In this document: positions 13,828 through 21,563 of the stretch, piece by piece
How the letters are laid out: the number at the start of each line of letters is the position of its first letter
Position numbering within the stretch: position 1 is the stretch's first letter
NCBI RefSeq assembly: GCF_017094505.1
Contig: NZ_CP064787.1
Span: 1,922,001-1,986,000 of the forward strand
Direction: 5' to 3'
DNA: 64,000 nucleotides
Origin: Halapricum desulfuricans
Lineage (GTDB): Archaea; Halobacteriota; Halobacteria; Halobacteriales; Haloarculaceae
Program-made: the position numbers and the translations under genes
The notes under the pieces: model-generated
Told to the model about the DNA's origin: nothing
Databases searched by the model: none
The model's input: only the letters and a program-made list of their open reading frames with translations

Positions 13828-14298
13828 ATGATCATCGTTGTCGATCAGCGTGAGAAGAAGCCATTCGACTTCCCCGGTGTTGAGACCAAAGAAGCCCACT
13901 TGGAGACTGGCGATTACACCGTTGAAGGATTCGAAGATCGGTTCGCGGTCGAACGGAAATCGATTGACGATCTCACGAAATCCGTTGGCTCTGACCGGAA
14001 CCGCTTCGAAGCAGAAATCCGCCGAGCGCAAGCCTTCGACGAATTTGCCGTTGTTATCGAAGGCTCTCGGGAAGACATAGAAGACCACAACTATTTCTCA
14101 ATGATTCACCCGAACGCCGTGCTTGGGACCACCGAGAAATGGCCGTGGAAATATGATCGCCTGGAATTTATCTGGGCCGGAGAAGATGAAGAGGGGAACC
14201 GCATATACGATCTTGCCGAAGCGAAAGAACAGGCCGCTCAGCAGACGCTTCGGCTCTTAGATCGATGGTACCTCAAAGCCGCGTCCGATCTCTTCTAA
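13828..14298 (+). CDS. ERCC4-type (XPF/Hef) nuclease
   Basis: ATG 13828 gives 156 residues: IIVVDQREKKPFDF at the start, GDYTVEG (28-34) and AVERKSIDDL, i.e. the GDxnERKx3D active site of XPF/Hef/Mus81 nucleases with E42, R43, K44 and D48. No helicase or HhH2 domain is present, so it is a minimal catalytic domain for structure-specific cleavage of branched DNA. An earlier in-frame ATG lies inside the upstream gene and is unlikely. Its stop overlaps the stop of the convergent gene at 14295. Confidence 0.85.
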   Translation: MIIVVDQREKKPFDFPGVETKEAHLETGDYTVEGFEDRFAVERKSIDDLTKSVGSDRNRFEAEIRRAQAFDEFAVVIEGSREDIEDHNYFSMIHPNAVLGTTEKWPWKYDRLEFIWAGEDEEGNRIYDLAEAKEQAAQQTLRLLDRWYLKAASDLF

Positions 14299-14453
14299 CG
14301 TTCCCACGGGTCGTCTATCGCGGGGCGTGCATCAATTGGTACCTCGTGACCACAGTCACCGCAAATCCACGCCTGATATTCGCCATAATGAGTTTCAACT
14401 GTGGTATAATATCCGTCCCCCGTATGTCTACAGGAGTAATTTTGTTCAGTCAT
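14295..14453 (-). CDS. Small zinc-ribbon protein (52 aa)
   Basis: ATG 14453 to TAG 14295 encodes MTEQNYSCRHTGDGYYTTVE followed by WICGDCGHEVPID. One Cys/His pair and one CGDCG knuckle form a likely zinc ribbon. It is convergent with the ERCC4 gene and their stop codons overlap. It starts the second leftward cluster's end. Function unknown. Confidence 0.6.
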   Translation of the reverse strand: MTEQNYSCRHTGDGYYTTVETHYGEYQAWICGDCGHEVPIDARPAIDDPWER

Positions 14454-14513
14454 TACCTTAGTCGGCCCTCATTTCATACTGAATTTCGTACTATGAGGGC
14501 TTAACTCTTCGCT

Positions 14514-15788
14514 TTACCGCGTTTTCCGCGTCTCAACCAGTCGCATTTCGTCGCCCATATCCTCGACGGTCAGTCGGTACGGACCAGTGACAGAGGTAGC
14601 GATTGGAAGCGGGCCGCTCTCATCAACACTGAGGTTGTTCGACGGCATCACCTTGAACATCTCATTGTCCATCGTAATGACCGCGAGAGCGCCGTTCTCG
14701 TCCCCGTACAGCGCGTCTTCGCCTTCGGGTGGAGCATTGCCCTCGATCATCTCACGATCCGCCAGCGCCGCCAGATCGGCCCGCTCCATCGTTTCGATAG
14801 TCGGGGCCTCAAGCGCCGGGAACCGTCCGGGATCAGCGGGAAGCAGACGGTCGGTCGGGAGTGTCCCAATCTCACCGTTCACTGGGTACAACTCTTCAAG
14901 ATCGACGGCCTCATACTCTGGGTACAAGGTCTCTTGTTCATCGTCCACCGGGTTGCCCTCAGCGTCAAAGCCCGCTTGCTCAGTGTAGGTGATCGGGTCG
15001 CCAGCCTTGACTACATCCAGTGAGCCGGTCGCCTCATAGTCCTGAATGTACTTCGGAACGTTGCCGTCAGCGTCCTCAGTGTAGACGACACGGGTCAGAT
15101 AGGTATAGCCGAACACACCGGGAACGTGGCGCGTCTTCTCGACTTCAACCATTTCCGTATCCGTGTACGTCACCTGTTTCGTCTCGCCGGTCGGTAGATC
15201 GACCTCTTCCATCTTCTCAACTTCCTGCTCTTCACTTTCCGTGACCGTGATCTCGACGGCCCTGGGGTGGATCAAGAACAGGCGGGTGCGTCCGGGGTTC
15301 ACAACAGGTGGCGCATTCCCGCTGGTAACGGAAATTGCCTTGTTCACGCCGTGAATCTTGGCCTCTCGGGTGAACTGCTCAGCCGTCTCATAATGGGTCT
15401 TCCCCACAGACATTAGCAGATCGTGACTGTGGAAGGAGACCATTTCACCGGCCGTCGTTCCAGTCGGTCGGTCGGCTTCCAGTCGGGCAAGGTGTTCGTT
15501 AATCTCTTGCTCAGGAATCGTCCGGGTCAAGCCGTTCGCGCCGGTCACTGACAGCTCGAATTGGATACCGGGGAACTGCTTGTACGACCGCTTGCTGTCC
15601 TCTTTGAACGGAATCGGTTCAGCAAACTCGACAAACGCCGGAAGGTCGCCGTCCGGTGATACGTCCGACCGAAGGTACGCCTTTCCATCGTCGAGGAATC
15701 CACAGCCACGCTCCGGGTTTGGCAGGAACTCGATTTCGTCGGTGGTCTGGGTGGTGGTACTCTCGCTCTGGGTTGTCTCAATAGACAT
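14514..15788 (-). CDS. Large accessory protein (424 aa), unknown
   Basis: I take ATG 15788 (MSIETTQSESTTTQTTDEIE) because a CCAACC leader lies directly before it. A Ser/Thr-rich N-terminus leads to a beta-rich body (GCGFLDDGKAYLRSDVSPDG; GIQFELSVTGANGLTR). A mid-region run of Glu/Val (VTESEEQEVEKMEEVDL) and a further beta-rich C-terminus follow. There are no catalytic motifs I recognise. The size and strong acidity suggest an abundant early protein. Confidence 0.5.
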   Translation of the reverse strand: MSIETTQSESTTTQTTDEIEFLPNPERGCGFLDDGKAYLRSDVSPDGDLPAFVEFAEPIPFKEDSKRSYKQFPGIQFELSVTGANGLTRTIPEQEINEHLARLEADRPTGTTAGEMVSFHSHDLLMSVGKTHYETAEQFTREAKIHGVNKAISVTSGNAPPVVNPGRTRLFLIHPRAVEITVTESEEQEVEKMEEVDLPTGETKQVTYTDTEMVEVEKTRHVPGVFGYTYLTRVVYTEDADGNVPKYIQDYEATGSLDVVKAGDPITYTEQAGFDAEGNPVDDEQETLYPEYEAVDLEELYPVNGEIGTLPTDRLLPADPGRFPALEAPTIETMERADLAALADREMIEGNAPPEGEDALYGDENGALAVITMDNEMFKVMPSNNLSVDESGPLPIATSVTGPYRLTVEDMGDEMRLVETRKTR

Positions 15789-15863
15789 TGTTGTGGTTGG
15801 GTTCTGGTTGGTCGCCGCGCTATTCCTCGCGCTACCTCTTTTCATTACATTTTCAAACTCGGT
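15789..15863 (-). promoter_or_regulatory. TGAAA/hairpin/CCAACC leader (L4)
   Basis: In minus orientation: CCGAGTTTGAAAATGTAATG, AAAAG, a hairpin made of GCGCG...CGCG arms, then CCAACCAGAACCCAACC and ATG. Same order of parts as the leaders at 19107, 20525 and 22701 but with different hairpin bases, which suggests the pairing is kept. Confidence 0.5.
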
Positions 15864-15868
15864 AGCAA

Positions 15869-16066
15869 CTATTTCACGCCGGGTAGAATGTCAAGTGGTC
15901 TACCCATAACTCGAAACTCGACGGACCCATCTTTGTAGATGATGTGATCAAGACCGATTGCCGGCTCTACCCACAAGTCCATAAAGTCCGTTACGTGAAG
16001 TTTCCCATACGGATCGACAGACGCATTCTTAGGGTGCTGTACTCCGAAATGTGTTATTTCTTCCAT
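15869..16066 (-). CDS. Small protein (65 aa), unknown
   Basis: ATG 16066 gives a beta-rich 65-residue protein (DPYGKLHVTDFMDLWVEPAI). It overlaps the upstream gene by 13 nt. Not recognised. Confidence 0.5.
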   Translation of the reverse strand: MEEITHFGVQHPKNASVDPYGKLHVTDFMDLWVEPAIGLDHIIYKDGSVEFRVMGRPLDILPGVK

Positions 16067-16296
16067 TGTTCTTCATCTTCTAATATATCGAAGTGATATA
16101 CTCGCTTGCGGCCATCCCGAGCGAGTCCGTAATCAGTCGCTCGATGATAACCAAAGTCGATGTTCACCGAACCAGTATCAGTGTAGTGAATCGCATACAC
16201 TTCCGTTCCGTCGTCGTTCGACAGAATTTCATCGGCGTCGTACACTGGGTGTCGCTGGTTCGTGATCAGTTCAAAGATAATTTCTTCAGATTGCAT
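16054..16296 (-). CDS. Small protein (80 aa), unknown
   Basis: ATG 16296; an acidic protein with strands DGTEVYAIHYTDTGSVNIDF and a helical, Trp-containing tail. Overlaps the next gene by 13 nt. No family recognised. Confidence 0.5.
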   Translation of the reverse strand: MQSEEIIFELITNQRHPVYDADEILSNDDGTEVYAIHYTDTGSVNIDFGYHRATDYGLARDGRKRVYHFDILEDEEQWKK

Positions 16297-16337
16297 AATC
16301 TCGATAGTAACCGACCGCAGTCTCGCAGTAATTCAGA

Positions 16338-16496
16338 TTACCAAGGTTCCAACGACAGATCGCGCGTCATTAGATGTTCTTGCTCCGCCTGGATTCGCTC
16401 TTCCTCTTCGCAATACGGACAGCGCGTATATCCAGCAGGAAGCGCGTCAAGATCCACGTCGTGCCGTTCACAGTAGTTGTCTTTTTTCTCAGACAT
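16338..16496 (-). CDS. Small Cys-rich protein (52 aa)
   Basis: ATG 16496 to TAA 16338. The sequence contains NYCERHDVD and RCPYCEEEERIQAEQEH, a Cys-His...CxxC zinc-binding pattern. Its start overlaps the upstream stop (TAATG). Likely a zinc-stabilised mini-protein of unknown role. Confidence 0.6.
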   Translation of the reverse strand: MSEKKDNYCERHDVDLDALPAGYTRCPYCEEEERIQAEQEHLMTRDLSLEPW

Positions 16497-16891
16497 TAGT
16501 ACGGGGGTCGCGGGCCGAGGCCGTTTCCACGGTGCGGAATGTACTGTCCTTTCTCGATCCGTTGAGCAAACTCATCAACGGAGACAAAGAACACGTCTTC
16601 CGACCAGTGGTGCGGTTCGTGTGGTGCTTTCGGGGGCTTCCAGTCCGGCTCGAAGAACACGTTATCGTCACCTTCCTGCCCTTCAAATCCAACAACCCCC
16701 TTGTAGATTTTCGTCCGAATTTCATCGATCTCGATAATGTATCGCTGTTCCGTATCGAAGAATCGGTCCTTCGGATACCACGTATAACGCATACCGTTCT
16801 TCTCGTAGCGGTAAACGTTCACACCACCATAGTGCGGATCGTCGTCACTAATCTGATCCCACGCCGACTTCCAGTTGAAAGCGTGGGCCAT
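16496..16891 (-). CDS. Unknown protein (131 aa)
   Basis: From ATG 16891, an aromatic-rich protein (MAHAFNWKSAWDQISDDDPH, NVYRYEKNGMRYTWYPKDRF) with beta propensity and a Pro-rich C-terminus. The base next to its start belongs to the upstream gene's stop, so the two are coupled. Family not recognised. Confidence 0.5.
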   Translation of the reverse strand: MAHAFNWKSAWDQISDDDPHYGGVNVYRYEKNGMRYTWYPKDRFFDTEQRYIIEIDEIRTKIYKGVVGFEGQEGDDNVFFEPDWKPPKAPHEPHHWSEDVFFVSVDEFAQRIEKGQYIPHRGNGLGPRPPY

Positions 16892-17239
16892 TCAGATCAC
16901 CTCGATTTCGCCGTCAGCAAAGCCTTCATCTTCGAAGTGATAGTGGATCGTGAAGAACGCCTCTCGCTGTTTCGTTCTCACTTCTGGCGGGTTCCAGCGT
17001 GTTCCACGAATCCGTTCGATAACGACGGGAACCTCAAACCGCCCGCCGATCTCGATTGAATCCCCGTAGGACTCGACGTAATCGACATTGGATAGCCGAA
17101 TTGCGTCCCACGGATCATCTTCATTCGCAAGATTCTCTGGGAAGTGGGTTTGCCAGTCACCAAATTCGCGGGCGGCGAAAATGATGTGCTGGGCAAGTGG
17201 TCTTACGTCGATACTCACCGTTTCGGTTTCATCTATCAT
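16892..17239 (-). CDS. Unknown protein (115 aa)
   Basis: ATG 17239; an acidic protein with a helical N-terminus (VRPLAQHIIFAAREFGDW) and beta-rich C-terminus (REAFFTIHYHFEDEGF). A CCAACC leader precedes it. No recognised motif. Confidence 0.5.
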   Translation of the reverse strand: MIDETETVSIDVRPLAQHIIFAAREFGDWQTHFPENLANEDDPWDAIRLSNVDYVESYGDSIEIGGRFEVPVVIERIRGTRWNPPEVRTKQREAFFTIHYHFEDEGFADGEIEVI

Positions 17240-17341
17240 TGTGGTTGGTCTCTGGTTGGCCGAATCGCGCTCAGAAAAATTTCCGAAATTTCCGGGCGCG
17301 TAAGGGGGTCTTCCCGCATTTCATCTATGTTTCAAACTGGA
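17240..17341 (-). promoter_or_regulatory. TGAAA/CCAACC leader (L5)
   Basis: In minus orientation: CCAGTTTGAAACATAGATGA, AATGC, a GC-rich stretch with GGAAATTTCGGAAATTTTTC in its middle, then CCAACCAGAGACCAACC before ATG. The spacing between the TGAAA core and the CCAACC part is longer than in the other leaders. Confidence 0.45.
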
Positions 17342-17347
17342 GAAGCC

Positions 17348-17734
17348 CTATTCGTACTTGTCCGGCGGGGGACAGCCGTACTTGTTCTCGTCCATAAACT
17401 GCTTCGCGGAAGCAACAGCCAACATTCGGCCCTTGTTCCCGCCCCCACAGTTTCCTCGAATCAGGTACGATCCGCTATCATACCACGATGTGAAGATTGC
17501 ACGCCAATGTCCAGTGTCGTCGTGCAAATAGGCAATCACTCGATACGGGCTGTCCTTGTATTGCCACTTTACAAAGTCGCTGTAATTGGCAATCTCGTGC
17601 CAGCCTTCCTCGAACGTCTTCAGAACAAACGTCTCGTGTTTATTCGGATCGTCGGACAGTCTCGTTGAGGAAGGTACTGTAATCGTCGTACTCTGCGTCT
17701 CGGTCTCGGTGTCTGCATTTGTCAAGGCATTCAT
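17348..17734 (-). CDS. Unknown protein (128 aa)
   Basis: ATG 17734 (MNALTNADTETETQSTTITV) starts a protein with a Thr/Glu-rich N-terminus like several neighbours, followed by FVLKTFEEGWHEIANYSDFV and a Gly/Cys segment RGNCGGGNKGRM. It overlaps the upstream gene by 95 nt in another frame, unusual even for this cluster, so one of the two ends may be misplaced. Confidence 0.45.
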   Translation of the reverse strand: MNALTNADTETETQSTTITVPSSTRLSDDPNKHETFVLKTFEEGWHEIANYSDFVKWQYKDSPYRVIAYLHDDTGHWRAIFTSWYDSGSYLIRGNCGGGNKGRMLAVASAKQFMDENKYGCPPPDKYE

Positions 17735-17867
17735 CACAGATCATATTCTCCGACTCCGGATAGCCCGGCGGGTAGCACCGGCATTCGTACCAGTTTACAC
17801 AGGAGCCGTCAGGCCGCTCGTCGTCGGGTTCTCGAACAAACAGTGTCGTTTGCTCATAGGGGGTCAT
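17640..17867 (-). CDS. Cys-rich protein (75 aa)
   Basis: ATG 17867. The sequence contains SCVNWYECRCYPPGYPE and MICDECLDKCRHRD, six cysteines arranged in two clusters that could bind two zinc ions. It overlaps the upstream gene by 4 nt and the downstream gene by 95 nt. Function unknown. Confidence 0.5.
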   Translation of the reverse strand: MTPYEQTTLFVREPDDERPDGSCVNWYECRCYPPGYPESENMICDECLDKCRHRDRDAEYDDYSTFLNETVRRSE

Positions 17868-18256
17868 AGAACCGGTTCTAAGACCATCGTCCGGGCATAT
17901 GAGAGCGGTTCCCCGTTCTGCACACCGGCTTCAATCAGCGCGTCAACGCCGAAGCATTCCCGAAGGAGTGCCTTGTTATTCAGATCAGCCCGAAGCCACG
18001 CCCCGAAGAGATCGCCCCGCCACATCGCGTCGAAGAAGTGACCACCACTGTAGCGAAACTCAGCCGGGTCGCCGCCGAGATCGCCATAGAAGATGTACTT
18101 CTTCACTTCTTGCTGAGTTGAGTGTCGGGGAACTCTGGCCGCCTCTTTCGGGAAGCGGATCAACTCAAGGAATCGGTCGCTGGCTCCGGCCGCTTCTAAG
18201 AACGCAACGTGTTCGTCGGTCAATTCCACGTCCTCGATTGATTCGTAGGAACTCAT
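17864..18256 (-). CDS. Unknown protein (130 aa)
   Basis: ATG 18256; a helical acidic protein (SYESIEDVELTDEHVAFLEA) with a C-terminal hydrophobic stretch (DALIEAGVQNGEPLSYARTM). A CCAACC leader lies before the start. No known family. Confidence 0.5.
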   Translation of the reverse strand: MSSYESIEDVELTDEHVAFLEAAGASDRFLELIRFPKEAARVPRHSTQQEVKKYIFYGDLGGDPAEFRYSGGHFFDAMWRGDLFGAWLRADLNNKALLRECFGVDALIEAGVQNGEPLSYARTMVLEPVL

Positions 18257-18278
18257 TTTGGTTGGGTCTGGTTGGGTA
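18257..18278 (-). promoter_or_regulatory. CCAACC leader
   Basis: In minus orientation: ATACCCAACCAGACCCAACC then AAA and ATG, two CCAACC units ending 3 nt before the start codon. Confidence 0.45.
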
Positions 18279-18620
18279 TTACTCTAACCAATACACGACA
18301 GACTCGTTCGACTCGACCGGCTCCCATACTGTCGGTGCAACAGCATAGGCAGGAAATTCGATCAATGAGGGATCGTCATAATCCGTCCGGTTCGACCGAA
18401 CGGTGAATGTATTGGTCACACCTTTATCCGGCTCATCGACTGGTTCAAGCCACGATACCTGAACCTGTTCCCCGAAGGGAGACAGATCAGCAACCGTAAT
18501 CCCGACCGCCGTGCCGGGAATTGAAACAGTCTCGCCAATGCTTGCTGTTATTCTACTTTTCTTATGCGATTTCAAAGCGACCGCCTTCGACGTATCGCTT
18601 GTCTTCTGTTCGATTGTCAT
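18279..18620 (-). CDS. Unknown beta-rich protein (113 aa)
   Basis: ATG 18620; a basic N-terminus (SHKKSRITASIGETVSIPG) then beta strands (QVQVSWLEPVDEPDKG, TFTVRSNRTDYDD), resembling a small beta-sandwich. Overlaps the upstream gene by 59 nt in another frame. Not recognised. Confidence 0.45.
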   Translation of the reverse strand: MTIEQKTSDTSKAVALKSHKKSRITASIGETVSIPGTAVGITVADLSPFGEQVQVSWLEPVDEPDKGVTNTFTVRSNRTDYDDPSLIEFPAYAVAPTVWEPVESNESVVYWLE

Positions 18621-18780
18621 ATCCTATATCACTACTCACCATCATTGTTACCCGGTTTTGCCGGGGGTCAATGTCCATATCTGTTAGTATCAGACCGTCA
18701 ACGACGATCTTTCCGGATGCTTCATCCACAACGCGGAGTGTGTCGAGGCCCGTCCACGTATCCCCAGGGCTAAGCGGCAT
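18562..18780 (-). CDS. Unknown protein (72 aa)
   Basis: ATG 18780; beta-rich (TLRVVDEASGKIVVDGLILT) with a late basic region. Its start overlaps the upstream stop by one base. No family recognised. Confidence 0.45.
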   Translation of the reverse strand: MPLSPGDTWTGLDTLRVVDEASGKIVVDGLILTDMDIDPRQNRVTMMVSSDIGYDNRTEDKRYVEGGRFEIA

Positions 18781-19106
18781 TAGGCAGGAACCCCGCCCCT
18801 CTGTCGCACCTTCATTTCTTCTCGTCGCAACGTTCCGCGCTTCATTCGTTCGTCCCGCCGCTCGTCGGCCTGCGTTTCCAGTTTCATCTTACTAATCTGC
18901 TGGCTTGTACTGGGACTGTATCCGTACCAGTCATAACAGATCAAATGACCTGTTTCACAGTCCCGGGTTGCATAGACCGCGTGACCGTAGCCGATCAACG
19001 CAGTCAGGCCCAAGTCTTTGTAGTGTTCAATGCGGGTGTTCGAAGCCGTCCCGCTTGTCTCTCCACGTCGGAACCGTTCACCGAGTTCGTATTGGCTGTA
19101 ACTCAT
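18780..19106 (-). CDS. Unknown protein (108 aa)
   Basis: ATG 19106; a basic protein with an N-terminal ELGERFRRGETSGTASNTRI and an Arg/Lys-rich helical C-terminus (QADERRDERMKRGTLRREEM). The high positive charge is unusual for a haloarchaeal protein and suggests nucleic-acid binding. Leader L1 precedes it. Confidence 0.5.
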   Translation of the reverse strand: MSYSQYELGERFRRGETSGTASNTRIEHYKDLGLTALIGYGHAVYATRDCETGHLICYDWYGYSPSTSQQISKMKLETQADERRDERMKRGTLRREEMKVRQRGGVPA

Positions 19107-19177
19107 TGCTGGTTGGGTCTCTGGTTGGTCTCGTTCCCGCCGCTATGCGGTTTCATTACATCTTTCAGACTCGGGAA
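19107..19177 (-). promoter_or_regulatory. TGAAA/hairpin/CCAACC leader (L1)
   Basis: In minus orientation: CCCGAGTCTGAAAGATGTAA, TGAAA, hairpin CCGC-ATA-GCGG, CGGGAACGAGA, CCAACCAGAGACCCAACC, AGCA, ATG. It is almost identical to the leader at 20525 although the genes that follow are unrelated. Confidence 0.6.
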
Positions 19178-19181
19178 GGGG

Positions 19182-20117
19182 TTATCTCGATCTCGAATAC
19201 CGCCGCTCGATCAAGTCAATGATCTCTGCGAGAAGTGCGTCCCGATATGCGTCATTCACAAAGAAGGACGGATACCCAAACGTTGAGAAGTCGATAACGT
19301 AAGTGAAATCGAGATCCGGGTGTGTTTCGTCGCCTTCGGCCCACTCTGTCGCCAGCCGCTTGTATTCCCGCTCAAGAGTCCGGCGTCCAATTCCTTGGTA
19401 GGCGGCTTTTCGCACCGTCTCGAACGCAATTTCCGTCCAATTGTGGCTGTCGAGCCAGTCTGTAAGGGTGCTTTCGGCCAGCGCCCTCGGGAGTCCTTCG
19501 TGACCGCCCGGCAGAACCCATAGATCAGTCATATTATCGTAGGCTTCGAAGTCCCATCGAACGAGATTCCCCCGGACAGAAAATCCCGAAATTTCGTCGG
19601 TCTCGCCGTAATGAACAGCGACATATCCGGGATCTGCTTTTCGTCGGGGGAAATCGTAATGAGCGTCGTGAGAACACGCCGAACAAAGAACCGGCGCGTG
19701 ATCTTCTTCGGGATCGGCGTTCCAAAGATAGTCGTCGGGGGAAGCAACAAACTCGACGAAATCTCCGGTCACGTCGCCCCAGTCATTGATCCACTCGCGG
19801 TGCGTATAATTCGAACCTGAGTAAATCTCAATCTCCCACATATCAGAGCCGCACGACGGACACCGCATTTTCTCAAGGTCGTTCGTGTTCACGCCCTCGA
19901 AAATATCCAGCCCGGAGTCGAGCAGGCCCTTGTGAACGCGTTCCGGCAGGGTCTTGTCCCACGCCTGAAGCAAGATCGCGTCTTCAAGATCGCCATACGC
20001 GTCGGCGTAATAGAGAACGTCCGGAGCAGAGAGAATGTGGTTTCGCTCTTGCCACTTCGAAACTTCTTCTTCGCCAAAATCTTCGATCAGATATTCAATC
20101 GCTTTCTCTTCGGTCAT
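19182..20117 (-). CDS. Zinc-ribbon accessory protein (311 aa)
   Basis: I start at ATG 20117 (MTEEKAIEYLIEDFGEEEV). An in-frame ATG at 20159 is possible, but the bases after it are the leader motif. The protein has RCPSCGSDMWE and, about 50 residues later, LCSACSHDAH, together a split zinc ribbon. A helical C-terminal region rich in Trp and Tyr follows. It is one of the larger proteins of this cluster. Function unknown; the ribbon suggests nucleic-acid or partner binding. Confidence 0.55.
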   Translation of the reverse strand: MTEEKAIEYLIEDFGEEEVSKWQERNHILSAPDVLYYADAYGDLEDAILLQAWDKTLPERVHKGLLDSGLDIFEGVNTNDLEKMRCPSCGSDMWEIEIYSGSNYTHREWINDWGDVTGDFVEFVASPDDYLWNADPEEDHAPVLCSACSHDAHYDFPRRKADPGYVAVHYGETDEISGFSVRGNLVRWDFEAYDNMTDLWVLPGGHEGLPRALAESTLTDWLDSHNWTEIAFETVRKAAYQGIGRRTLEREYKRLATEWAEGDETHPDLDFTYVIDFSTFGYPSFFVNDAYRDALLAEIIDLIERRYSRSR

Positions 20118-20161
20118 TTCACTGTACTGGAATCTGGGATTTGGTTGGGTCTGGGTCATTA

Positions 20162-20524
20162 TTAGATCTGAATTGGTTCCGGTCCCGGAAGGTGGAAGGG
20201 GTGTTCCACGTCGTCGGCCCCCATTCCCGTCTTGAATGGGTGGTCGTATTCCGGATCGGCTAACTTCTTCAAGTCGTGCCAGACGTTTCCCGATCCGCGT
20301 CGAGAAAGTCCGGTTCGGGCGAGAACTGTGAAGTTCTCATTGTCCGTGCCGCCGATTTCCAGATGGGTTGCCCCGCCGTAGAAATCGGTCTGGCAGACTT
20401 CGACGTGAAGCCAGCCGCCGTTATACAGGAACTCGAATCGTCGTTGTTCACCGCGCCGTACTCGGTTCATCGTTCGGAGAAATGCCACGGTCGGCGCTTC
20501 TCCTACTTTAGGAAAGATCGGCAT
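20162..20524 (-). CDS. Unknown protein (120 aa)
   Basis: ATG 20524; begins PIFPKVGEAPTVAFLRTMNR with a basic patch (RRGEQRRFEFLYNGG) and beta strands, ending acidic and Pro-rich. Leader L2 precedes it. Not recognised. Confidence 0.5.
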   Translation of the reverse strand: MPIFPKVGEAPTVAFLRTMNRVRRGEQRRFEFLYNGGWLHVEVCQTDFYGGATHLEIGGTDNENFTVLARTGLSRRGSGNVWHDLKKLADPEYDHPFKTGMGADDVEHPFHLPGPEPIQI

Positions 20525-20594
20525 TGCTGGTTAGGTCTCTGGTTGGCCCCGTTCCCGCCGCTATGCGGTTTCATTACATCTTTCAGACTCGGGA
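20525..20594 (-). promoter_or_regulatory. TGAAA/hairpin/CCAACC leader (L2)
   Basis: In minus orientation: CCCGAGTCTGAAAGATGTAA, TGAAA, hairpin CCGC-ATA-GCGG, then CCAACCAGAGACCTAACC, AGCA, ATG. Differs from L1 in only a few bases over about 70 nt. Confidence 0.6.
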
Positions 20595-20598
20595 AGAG

Positions 20599-20817
20599 TT
20601 AGTTATCTAAGTAGAATGAAACAATCGCGCTGATTGTCTCTTCTTTCCGGTCGTCGGGGAGATCGAGTCGTTCGATCACCGCCGCCATCACTTCAACCCA
20701 ATCGGCAATCGGGATCGCGCCGCTGGCCGAAATGATATTGTGCCCACTGTTGTAGACATATGCATCGGCGTTCCCGTCGCTGTACTTCCGTTCCTGCGTA
20801 AATCGAATGTAACTCAT
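20599..20817 (-). CDS. Unknown protein (72 aa)
   Basis: ATG 20817; an acidic small protein with a helical half (IADWVEVMAAVIERLDLPDD) ending in hydrophobic VSFYLDN. Start overlaps the upstream stop (ATGA). Not recognised. Confidence 0.5.
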   Translation of the reverse strand: MSYIRFTQERKYSDGNADAYVYNSGHNIISASGAIPIADWVEVMAAVIERLDLPDDRKEETISAIVSFYLDN

Positions 20818-21047
20818 TGTAGATCAAACCAGTCGTCGGCCTTCCCGTTGTGAACGTCTTCCGTGATTTCCCGAACGGCTCGCACCGCTCCGTCGTGGGT
20901 CAAATGCGGGTGATGAATCGAATAGCATTCGAAGAGGCTATTCCACGTATCAATCTCTTCCTCGCCGTCGTAGAGTGACACTTCATATTCATACGCATTC
21001 TCGCCCTCAAGGACTCGATACACTCGGCCGATTACTTTGTAGGTCAT
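20814..21047 (-). CDS. Unknown protein (77 aa)
   Basis: ATG 21047; beta-rich N-terminus (YKVIGRVYRVLEGENAYEYE) then a helix. Overlaps genes on both sides by 4 nt, so it is in a tight translational chain. Not recognised. Confidence 0.5.
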   Translation of the reverse strand: MTYKVIGRVYRVLEGENAYEYEVSLYDGEEEIDTWNSLFECYSIHHPHLTHDGAVRAVREITEDVHNGKADDWFDLQ

Positions 21048-21190
21048 TCCTCGTCCTCAAGCAGTAGGCCGTACTTCGTTTTCGCCCGGCGGGCCTTTCG
21101 CTTCGCCGCCGCCTTTTCGGCCTTCGATTTCTCCTCGGCCGCTTTGATCTGTTCCAATTCCTCGTCGTTCAGTCGGTCTTTCAGGTTCAT
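21044..21190 (-). CDS. Small Lys/Ala/Glu helical protein (48 aa)
   Basis: ATG 21190 to TGA 21044. The sequence is one long charged helix (LEQIKAAEEKSKAEKAAAKR) with a basic second half. It overlaps the downstream start by 4 nt. It could be a coiled-coil or nucleic-acid-binding peptide. Confidence 0.55.
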   Translation of the reverse strand: MNLKDRLNDEELEQIKAAEEKSKAEKAAAKRKARRAKTKYGLLLEDEE

Positions 21191-21191
21191 T

Positions 21192-21563
21192 TCAGTGTTC
21201 CATTTGATAGACAGTCACCGCATAGTGTTTCGCCGCGTCAGATTCGAAGGCTTCCGGTCGCAATTCGACAATAAGCGAGAACGTCCGGAACGTTCCGGGT
21301 TCCGTCCACAAGAATCGGTAGCGGTTATCGCCTTCCGCTTCGAACACGTCGCCGTCTTCAATCGTATGTCGAATCACTGATCCGGGGATCTTGCGCTTTT
21401 TCTTCATATCAATGAAGTGCGACCATCCCCACGGCGTTTCCGGCGGAACCGGCTCGTAATCGGCGGGGTTTCGAGGAACCACAGTCACCGGCCAGTCGTG
21501 TTCGAACTTCTCTGCCAGTTTCTGCTGTTCCTTATGGGTCTGGATTTGAGCCGCTTGGCTCAT
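21192..21563 (-). CDS. Unknown protein (123 aa)
   Basis: ATG 21563; helical N-terminus (SQAAQIQTHKEQQKLAEKFE), then PADYEPVPPETPWGWSHF and a beta-rich body. Overlaps the upstream stop by 4 nt. Not recognised. Confidence 0.5.
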   Translation of the reverse strand: MSQAAQIQTHKEQQKLAEKFEHDWPVTVVPRNPADYEPVPPETPWGWSHFIDMKKKRKIPGSVIRHTIEDGDVFEAEGDNRYRFLWTEPGTFRTFSLIVELRPEAFESDAAKHYAVTVYQMEH